This document shows positions 14,905 through 21,485 of a stretch of DNA of 24,298 nucleotides, piece after piece; position 1 is the first letter of the stretch; the number at the start of each line of letters is the position of its first letter. The notes under the pieces were generated by a model, which saw only the letters and a program-made list of their open reading frames with translations, searched no databases and was not told the origin of the DNA. This DNA is from an uncultured Eubacteriales bacterium. Lineage in GTDB: Bacteria > Bacillota > Clostridia > Oscillospirales > CAG-272. The stretch is from positions 1 through 24,298 of the forward strand of contig CAKSUH010000002.1 in assembly GCA_934500855.1 (NCBI GenBank), given 5' to 3'. The translations under genes were made by a program, and so were the position numbers.

Positions 14905-16563
14905 ATGAAGAAAACGATGATTGTGATTCTGTGTATCTCGCTGATGCTGCAGGGATTCTGTATGCTCGCTGTAACAGCAGATACCTATGCGGGGACAGAA
15001 AGTCCGTTTGACAATCCGCCGTCCTGTGCGTTCGACAATCAGCCTGAGTCGAAATGGTGTACGGAACTGGGGAGCGGCGCATTTTTGATGCAGACATTGG
15101 AGCATCCTGAATCCATATGGGGGTATTATTTCTGCACCGGTAAGGACACCAATGAATATCCGGGCAGAAATCCGGTCTCATGGAGACTTTCGGCATCCGT
15201 GGATGGTGAAAACTGGGTTATCCTTGATGAGAAGAGCGGAGATGAGACGCTTGAGCGCGTTGGAATGAAGTATTACTACTTCTGGCTTGACCGGAAAACG
15301 GATTCTGCCTATTCCTCCTACCGGTTCGATTTTCTCGAGGTATCAGACGGAAATCTGATTCAACTTTCCGAGGTTGGAGTAATCACCGACACGATGTATG
15401 AAAAAATGACGGAAACATCGGCGTATACCTTTTTAGGTGGGACAAAAAGCGCATACGAGTGCCCTCCATCCTATCTTTTTGACGGCCAGGTCGCAACAAA
15501 GTGGTGCATTGATTTCTATGAGGACGGAGAGTTTGTCGAGTGGAAGATGAATGAGCCGGTTTCGGTGTTAGGATACCGGTTATCCACTGCCGCCGATTCC
15601 GGGGAGGATTTCGGAAAAGGCAGAAATCCTGTGTCGTGGGTAATCTATGGCTCGGCTGACAGGGAGCATTGGACTGTGATTGATGAAAGGACCGATGACA
15701 AGACCCTGAAGGATGTCAACTGCGAAACCTATACCTTCGGACTGAAGGAGGCATCCGCTAAATACCTCTATTTCAGGTTCTGTCCGCTCAAGGTTGCCGC
15801 CCCGGAAAAGTTTCTGCTTCAGCTGTCTGAGTTGGAACTGATCCGGAATCGGTCGGATTTGATGCCTGTCGGAACCGGTGCGAATGCCTTTGACGGGAAC
15901 ACCGAAACCGTGTGGCGCGCCGAGGGGGATCATCCGGCACTGGAGTGGAGTTATTCGGAACCGAGGTTGTTGACCTCCTATACTTTGTGTGCGGGGACTA
16001 CGGCAGATGTTGCTTTGACAGAATGGCGGCTGTACGGTGCAAACGAGACGGATGATTGGACACAGCTGGATCTTGTAGAAGGATATGCCGGGGAAAGAGA
16101 ACCCTTTACGCCGGAGCAGCGTGGGTTGTACCGGAGGTATCGGCTGGAGACTGTGGCCGGATCGGAAATAGCGGAGTTTTCTGCGGACTTTGCATCCCCG
16201 GTCTCATTGGCCGGATATCAGGCAGGCATCGATGAAAACCAAAAGATCCGTATCGGCGCCGCGTGGACACTTACGGACTGCGAGGCAGTCGGGTTTGTAA
16301 TAACAGATATAACGGATGGGACGGAAACGGTCATAACGGTTCACGCTTACTGCAATGAGCTGAAAGGAACTGTTAACGGAGAGCTTCGAACGGTTGTCCG
16401 TGGGATAGATTTGGGCGGGACCGGGATCTGTGCCGCAGAAGTGCTGTGCGGTGAGGGAACGGTTTTGAAAATTACGCCGTTCGTCCGCTTGTCAGACGGA
16501 AGTGCCGCATGGGGAAATCCGGGACTGCTCAGCAGAACTAACGGCGCTCTGATGCTGTCCTGA
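14905..16563 (+). CDS. Secreted protein of three F5/8C (discoidin-like) modules plus C-terminal domain, 552 aa
   Basis: AAAGGAG (14888-14894) precedes the ATG by ten bases. The N-terminus is a signal peptide (residues about 1-26, cleavage after VTA). Three discoidin-like modules follow: about 30-162 with SKWC and IQLSEV, about 178-315 with TKWC and LQLSEL, and a divergent third at about 320-428 with FDGNTETVW and WRLYGA. The R-N-P-V-S-W motif occurs in the first two. Residues about 432-552 (LAGYQAG ...) repeat the C-terminal domain of the protein at 13291-14670. There is no enzyme domain or wall-anchor signal. It is a longer paralogue of that protein, probably binding the same polymer with different affinity or spacing. 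Confidence 0.82.
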   Translation: MKKTMIVILCISLMLQGFCMLAVTADTYAGTESPFDNPPSCAFDNQPESKWCTELGSGAFLMQTLEHPESIWGYYFCTGKDTNEYPGRNPVSWRLSASVDGENWVILDEKSGDETLERVGMKYYYFWLDRKTDSAYSSYRFDFLEVSDGNLIQLSEVGVITDTMYEKMTETSAYTFLGGTKSAYECPPSYLFDGQVATKWCIDFYEDGEFVEWKMNEPVSVLGYRLSTAADSGEDFGKGRNPVSWVIYGSADREHWTVIDERTDDKTLKDVNCETYTFGLKEASAKYLYFRFCPLKVAAPEKFLLQLSELELIRNRSDLMPVGTGANAFDGNTETVWRAEGDHPALEWSYSEPRLLTSYTLCAGTTADVALTEWRLYGANETDDWTQLDLVEGYAGEREPFTPEQRGLYRRYRLETVAGSEIAEFSADFASPVSLAGYQAGIDENQKIRIGAAWTLTDCEAVGFVITDITDGTETVITVHAYCNELKGTVNGELRTVVRGIDLGGTGICAAEVLCGEGTVLKITPFVRLSDGSAAWGNPGLLSRTNGALMLS

Positions 16564-16578
16564 GATGAGGTGAAAAAT

Positions 16579-16854
16579 ATGAAAATGTTGAAAACGGTTA
16601 TTATCTTGGGGATGTTGGTGATTTGCTTTTTGCTTGGCTCCTGTACGGGAAAGACCCCTGCCGCCCCGGCCGACAGCACACCGTCTGTTACCGAGGAATC
16701 ATCGGAGACAGCAACGGACGGGAAATCGACTGCATCAACGCCCGTAACGGAAGCACCGACTGAATCGACCGAGCCGAGTGGCGGAATGCGGGAGATTCCG
16801 GATACGCATGGTGGGGAATACGGCGAATGGGTCACAGCGGGTGGAAAGGATTGA
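16579..16854 (+). CDS. Small low-complexity lipoprotein, 91 aa
   Basis: The ATG at 16579 is eight bases after GAGG (16567-16570); a GTG at 16570 overlaps that site and is less likely. The protein starts MKMLKTV with a hydrophobic run and lipobox LGSC (C22), so it should be lipid-anchored on the outside of the membrane. The mature part is a Ser/Thr/Pro/Glu-rich, unstructured-looking stretch (about 25-70) ending in a short tail with IPDTHGGEYGEW and GGKD. It could be a spacer or docking lipoprotein for the secreted binding proteins, or the remains of a larger lipoprotein that lost its folded domain. The next gene starts five bases after its stop. Confidence 0.7.
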   Translation: MKMLKTVIILGMLVICFLLGSCTGKTPAAPADSTPSVTEESSETATDGKSTASTPVTEAPTESTEPSGGMREIPDTHGGEYGEWVTAGGKD

Positions 16855-16858
16855 TTGC

Positions 16859-18325
16859 ATGAAAAAATATCTTGCTTTATTGCTTGCATGCCTGTTGGCA
16901 GTTCCTTTTACAGGATGCAGAAAGGGAGATGCTGTGCTCCCGCCTCCGCAGGATACCGAAGTCTCTGCGGAACCGGATTTTGCAGACCGCTTTCACCGGG
17001 ATGACTGCAAGGGATATGAGTTTACCGTTTTGACCCGGAATTGTTGTGCCAGCCATGTGGCAGGGCTTTGGGCAGACGCTGAATCAAAGTCGGATGCTAT
17101 ATCCAATGCAGTCTTCAGCCGCACCAGCGCGGTGGAGTCCAGGTTGGGGTGCTTCCTGTCTTATGATACCGTAGCGGACGGTTACCCTGAAAAGTTGGTT
17201 GTTGCGGAAAAAGGGAATATGAAGATTTGTGATGTTGCTCTGATCCATGCGCAATACATTGGAGCCGTGGCGCTTTCCGGCTATCTTTTGGACATGGGAA
17301 AGATCAAAAGCATCGAATGGGAAAGACCCTGGTGGAACCGTGTGGTTATTGATGCCAATTCGATTGATGGGCATTTTTTTGCGGCGCGCGGAGTTATTGA
17401 TGTCAATAGCCTGACCGAGCTTTCTTGCCTTTACTTCAACAAAAACATTTTGGCATCCGAATTTAGCGCGGAGACGGATTTGTTCCGGACGGTCTCGGAC
17501 GGAAAATGGACATTTGAACGGATGGGGGAAATGGCAAAACAGGTTAACCGTGACTTGAACTCGGACGGTAAAATGACACTTGAAGAGGATCAATTTGGCT
17601 TTGTCACGGAACCGGGATATATGAATATCTGGCAGTATGCGCTCGGTGCCATGACCACTGAACGGGATGAAAACGGGATACCGGTTCTCTGCGGTTACAG
17701 CGAAAGACTGCAATCGATTGTGGATGGAATGAGATCGCTGATCTGGGGCGGGGATGGAAACTGGTGCGAAACAAACGCGACTACCGCAAAAACACTGGAG
17801 CGGACGCTGTTCATGATGGGGCAACTTAGCGATGTGATCAACGATGAGGACTTCCGAAAACTGCAGAATGTTTACGGAATTCTTCCGTTGCCGAAATACG
17901 CAGAATCCGAGCGGTATGTGTCGCACGCCGTAGGACATTCGGATCAGATCGGAATTCCGCGTTCCGCCGGAGAGGATCTCGAAAAGGTAACTGAGATTTT
18001 GGAGGCATTGGTCTATTTTGGGTATGAGATCATTCGCCCCGTTGTATATGAAGAAGCGCTGCAGTATCGTTATGTCAGTGATCCGTATTCCGGCGGAGCA
18101 ATGCTGGATATCATTTTGGCTTCCGTGACAAGTGATTTTGCCGAGTTTGCTACAGCATCAGATCAGAGTCTGCTGCATAAGCAGACCTATCTGCTGGATA
18201 AGCTTGCGGGAACGAACAACTCTATCGGGGTGAAGGGATACCTGAAAACCCTTGACGGGGAAGGCGGTGCTTCATCGGTCCTCGCTAAATATGTCGAACA
18301 GTTCCTTCAGTATGCGGGGGATTAG
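16859..18325 (+). CDS. Sugar ABC transporter solute-binding lipoprotein, 488 aa
   Basis: AAGGA (16846-16850) is eight bases upstream of the ATG at 16859, and translation starts MKKYLAL with lipobox FTGC (C20). After a short linker the fold is that of large sugar-binding proteins: KGYEFTVLTRN as first strand, a DVALIHA strand, a lobe-crossing region GKWTFERMGEMAKQVNRD and the loop D232-L-N-S-D-G-K-M-T-L-E-E243. That loop is an EF-hand-like calcium site seen in many clostridial binding proteins, often followed by D/Q-F/Y-G-F as here. It would capture an oligosaccharide at the membrane. No permease or ATPase gene is next to it or anywhere in the window, so transport would need partners encoded elsewhere, or the protein works only in capture. 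Confidence 0.82.
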   Translation: MKKYLALLLACLLAVPFTGCRKGDAVLPPPQDTEVSAEPDFADRFHRDDCKGYEFTVLTRNCCASHVAGLWADAESKSDAISNAVFSRTSAVESRLGCFLSYDTVADGYPEKLVVAEKGNMKICDVALIHAQYIGAVALSGYLLDMGKIKSIEWERPWWNRVVIDANSIDGHFFAARGVIDVNSLTELSCLYFNKNILASEFSAETDLFRTVSDGKWTFERMGEMAKQVNRDLNSDGKMTLEEDQFGFVTEPGYMNIWQYALGAMTTERDENGIPVLCGYSERLQSIVDGMRSLIWGGDGNWCETNATTAKTLERTLFMMGQLSDVINDEDFRKLQNVYGILPLPKYAESERYVSHAVGHSDQIGIPRSAGEDLEKVTEILEALVYFGYEIIRPVVYEEALQYRYVSDPYSGGAMLDIILASVTSDFAEFATASDQSLLHKQTYLLDKLAGTNNSIGVKGYLKTLDGEGGASSVLAKYVEQFLQYAGD

Positions 18326-18326
18326 G

Positions 18327-20102
18327 ATGATTCGGTTTTTTATGAAAAAGGGGATTTCTTTGCTGTGCCTGTTGCTTGGCGGAATTCTTTTATTTGGAGG
18401 TGCGATCGGGTGTGGCGGTAAACCGGGACAATTGCCGTCCGGGAGCGGGACGGAAGTCAAAACCAATAGAGGATTTGCAATTATCTGCCCTGATGGCGTG
18501 TCCGGTTCACTGAAAAATACAGCCCGCAGGCTCTGCCTTGCATTAGAGGAGGCAGGGGCATATTGCGAATTCAGTTCGGATGCAGCGGCGGAAGCCACAT
18601 ATGTACTGGAAATTGTTCCTTCCGCCCCTGAACTGGAGGCAGACTGCTTTTCCGTTGCACGGAACGGTGTGCGTCTGCGGATTGCCGGCGGGAGCGAATC
18701 CGCCTGTGTCGATGCGATTTGGAGGATGCTTGCCCTGCTGCCTGAGTGGAGCGCTTCCCCTCTGTCTTTGACATTGGCGGGAAAAATCGGTGACAGTATT
18801 CTGTGTGCGGATGATCTGCGGGAATACGATATTGTTTACGCACGAAGTGAGAGTGGAATTGCTTCGCTTTGCGCCCGCCATATTGCCGGGAAGATTGAGC
18901 AGTATTATGGCTTTCGTCCGGAGGTTGTTGCTTCCGGCAAGGGGCACGCAGGGAAGCATATCTATATCGGAACACAGGATGATTCCGTGTCAAAAAAATT
19001 GAAATACAGTCTTTCTGACCGGGAATATGCGGTTCAGGTCTCAATCGAAAACGGGAGTGCCGATATTTACATTGAAGGTTTTAACGACGAGGCTCTTTGG
19101 CGCGCGGCAATCTATTTTTACGACAGCTGTCTGAAGCGGGATGGCGTATCGGTTCCCGCTCAGCTCCGTGTCAGACTTCGCGCCATTTTTGCAAGAGATC
19201 CGTATATTCTGCAGGTCGGTGATACTTATTATTTCTATGCAAACATCGATGACCGTGTATGGGGTGCCTATACCAGTAAGGATCTGATTCATTGGTCAGA
19301 CAGCTACATTCCGGTATGCACACCGGAGAATCAGCCGTCCGGATTTGACGGCGTTTCGGATTTTTGGGCACCCGAAGTTCATGAATATCGCGGAAAGTAC
19401 TATCTTTTTGCAACATATCGCAGGCGAGGGGACACGGCAAATTACCGTGTTGGCGGTATTTTTCGGTCGGATTCGCCGGAGGGACCGTTTATCTACAACG
19501 GAGATGGTCCGATTGTGCCGTTTGACGGAATGGTTGCGGACGGAAAACCTGTTCCGGACGCATCCGCGTGGTCGGTCATTGACCCGACTCTCTATGTGGA
19601 TACGGACGGTCAGCCGTGGATTGTTTTTTCGCACGAATGGGTATCGCTCGGAAGCCGCGGCGGAACTTTCTGTGCCGCGCGTTTGTCCGAAGATCTTTCC
19701 CGGATCGAGGGAGAGGTTACCACACTGTTCGGAACCTATGACGGATTCGGCTCCAACGAGGCGGTTACGGATGCTGCGTTTCTATGGCGGACAAAATCCG
19801 GGCAATTGTTGCTGCTTTGGTCAAATTATGATCATGCCGGCGGAAAGGGATATCGGGTATATATTGCACGCAGTCCATCCGGCAATGTACTCGGACCCTG
19901 GGAGCACGATACTGAATATCTGTACGAAAAAAACAGAAACTGCATTTATACGCTCTACGATGGCGGGCATCCGTCCTTTGTACGCGATACAACGGGACAA
20001 CTCTGTCTTGTGATTCATTCTCCAAGCACTTTCAGTGAGTCCATCCATATTGTACCGGTCGAAGAGGTGGGGGATACTCTGAAAATCAAAAAATACAGAT
20101 GA
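18327..20102 (+). CDS. Lipoprotein GH43 glycosidase with N-terminal helper domains, 591 aa
   Basis: Start at 18327 (GGGGG at 18316-18320 lies six bases upstream, partly inside the previous gene); an ATG at 18342 lacks a ribosome binding site. A hydrophobic run ends at AIGC (C29), a somewhat unusual lipobox. Residues about 47-147 and 167-272 look like two copies of the alpha/beta helper domain that precedes catalytic domains in GH67 and GH20 enzymes. The GH43 five-bladed propeller spans about 285-570: base D291 in ARDPYIL, modulator D419 in SVIDPTLYVD, and E478 in NEAVTD as likely acid. GH43 enzymes remove arabinofuranose, xylose or related sugars. The next gene encodes a cytoplasmic paralogue. 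Confidence 0.82.
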   Translation: MIRFFMKKGISLLCLLLGGILLFGGAIGCGGKPGQLPSGSGTEVKTNRGFAIICPDGVSGSLKNTARRLCLALEEAGAYCEFSSDAAAEATYVLEIVPSAPELEADCFSVARNGVRLRIAGGSESACVDAIWRMLALLPEWSASPLSLTLAGKIGDSILCADDLREYDIVYARSESGIASLCARHIAGKIEQYYGFRPEVVASGKGHAGKHIYIGTQDDSVSKKLKYSLSDREYAVQVSIENGSADIYIEGFNDEALWRAAIYFYDSCLKRDGVSVPAQLRVRLRAIFARDPYILQVGDTYYFYANIDDRVWGAYTSKDLIHWSDSYIPVCTPENQPSGFDGVSDFWAPEVHEYRGKYYLFATYRRRGDTANYRVGGIFRSDSPEGPFIYNGDGPIVPFDGMVADGKPVPDASAWSVIDPTLYVDTDGQPWIVFSHEWVSLGSRGGTFCAARLSEDLSRIEGEVTTLFGTYDGFGSNEAVTDAAFLWRTKSGQLLLLWSNYDHAGGKGYRVYIARSPSGNVLGPWEHDTEYLYEKNRNCIYTLYDGGHPSFVRDTTGQLCLVIHSPSTFSESIHIVPVEEVGDTLKIKKYR

Positions 20103-20112
20103 ATACATTGCT

Positions 20113-20137
20113 GCGCGGCTTCTGTGCTATGCCGCGC
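20113..20137. other. Intergenic hairpin between the two GH43 genes
   Basis: GCGCGGC at 20113-20119 pairs with GCCGCGC at 20131-20137 around an 11-base loop, in the 57-base gap between the two GH43 genes. No T-run follows, so it is unlikely to be a full terminator. It could alter the relative amounts of upstream and downstream message by stabilising a processed end. Confidence 0.4.
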
Positions 20138-20159
20138 GGCTATGTGAAAAGGAAAACAA

Positions 20160-21476
20160 ATGGACAATATCGTCATATCCAAAGACAGTCTCTCCGGAGT
20201 TCGCGTGATTCGCCCGGAAAATGCAACGCGTGCGGAAACGGCATGTGCAGAACTGCTTGCCGCCTGTATTGAGGAGCGCGCCGGTTTTCCGGTTGCTGTT
20301 GGTACACCGGAGTTATGGGGGGATATCAATTTGGTGGTCGGAAATATCGGAACGCCCCGTTCGATGAACCTCTGTCTGCCGCTGTATCACAACCGGTACG
20401 GTATTTTTGTTGACCGCACTGCAGCAGGGTGGGATATTTATCTTGCCGGGCAGGAGGAGGTTGCGGTTTGGAGGGCTTGTTATCTGTTTCGGACCCAATG
20501 TATCCGCGGAGACGGCTGCCTTTCAATCCCGCAAGAACTCACTGGGGTACAGGAGCCGCTGTTCGTTCGCGATCCATATATTCTGCGGGTCGGAGATCAG
20601 TACTATACCTATTTGAATTATCTGAACCGCTACTGGGTTGCGTACAGGAGTGAGGACCTGTTGCATTGGACGGATTTTACGGTTGTAATGGATCCGGCGG
20701 AGCAGCCAAAGGAGTTTGACGCGGAAACGGATCTTTGGGCACCGGAGGTTTATGAATATCGCGGAAAATACTATATGTTTGCGACCTATAAACGGCGCGG
20801 TGTCGAACGGAATTACCGTGGTTGCTGCATTCTGTGCGCAGATGAACCGATGGGGCGTTTCCGATTGATTACAAACGGTTTGATTGTTCCTCAGAACGGA
20901 ATGATTGCGGATGGTACGCCGGTTCCGGATGGTTCGGATTCATGGTCCTGCATTGATGCCACATTTTATGTGGACGAAAATGATCTGCCATGGATTGTTT
21001 TTTCTCACGAATGGGTCAGTACCCCGCATGGCGGCTTTTTCTGCGCGGCACGGCTGAAGGAGGATCTCACGGATCTGCTGGACGGAAAGGTATATACGCT
21101 TTTCAATTCCTATGACGGTTACCGATCCGATCACGAAATCACAGATGGCTGTTATATCTGGCGCACTGCGGACGGGCAACTGCTGATGCTTTGGTCGAAT
21201 GATACACACAAGGAGCATTGTGTTGGCTACTGTGTCCGCGTTGCACGAAGCAAATCCGGGAACATTCTCGGTCCGTGGACGCATGATGAGGGATATCTTT
21301 ATGATCAGACCTTTGACGATCTGTATCAGATGTTCGATGGTGGGCATGGGTGCATTGTCAAGGGCCCCGATAATGGTCTGATGCTTTGTATTCATTCTCC
21401 GGCGACCCACCATGAGAGCATTCATCTGGTCCCGATCCGCGAGGAGAACGGAACGCTTCGGATTGACAGAAGATAA
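20160..21476 (+). CDS. Cytoplasmic GH43 glycosidase, 438 aa
   Basis: AAAAGG (20147-20152) precedes the ATG by seven bases. There is no signal peptide. One helper domain occupies about 1-125, and the GH43 propeller follows from about 132: base D138 in VRDPYIL, modulator D266 in SCIDATFYVD and likely acid E326 in DHEITDG. Long stretches match the lipoprotein GH43 upstream, for example VFSHEWVS, EYRGKYY(L/M)FATY, GQLL(L/M)LWSN and SGN(V/I)LGPW, so the pair arose by duplication. The cell probably uses one copy outside and one inside on related linkages, the inner copy finishing imported oligosaccharides. The sugar removed is not known. Confidence 0.83.
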   Translation: MDNIVISKDSLSGVRVIRPENATRAETACAELLAACIEERAGFPVAVGTPELWGDINLVVGNIGTPRSMNLCLPLYHNRYGIFVDRTAAGWDIYLAGQEEVAVWRACYLFRTQCIRGDGCLSIPQELTGVQEPLFVRDPYILRVGDQYYTYLNYLNRYWVAYRSEDLLHWTDFTVVMDPAEQPKEFDAETDLWAPEVYEYRGKYYMFATYKRRGVERNYRGCCILCADEPMGRFRLITNGLIVPQNGMIADGTPVPDGSDSWSCIDATFYVDENDLPWIVFSHEWVSTPHGGFFCAARLKEDLTDLLDGKVYTLFNSYDGYRSDHEITDGCYIWRTADGQLLMLWSNDTHKEHCVGYCVRVARSKSGNILGPWTHDEGYLYDQTFDDLYQMFDGGHGCIVKGPDNGLMLCIHSPATHHESIHLVPIREENGTLRIDRR

Positions 21477-21485
21477 GAGGTGCGT

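Noticed and set aside
17552..17587. Dockerin-like calcium loop in the solute-binding protein
   Set aside because: There is a single loop in mid-protein, whereas dockerins have two near a terminus. It fits the usual EF-hand-like loop of sugar-binding proteins.
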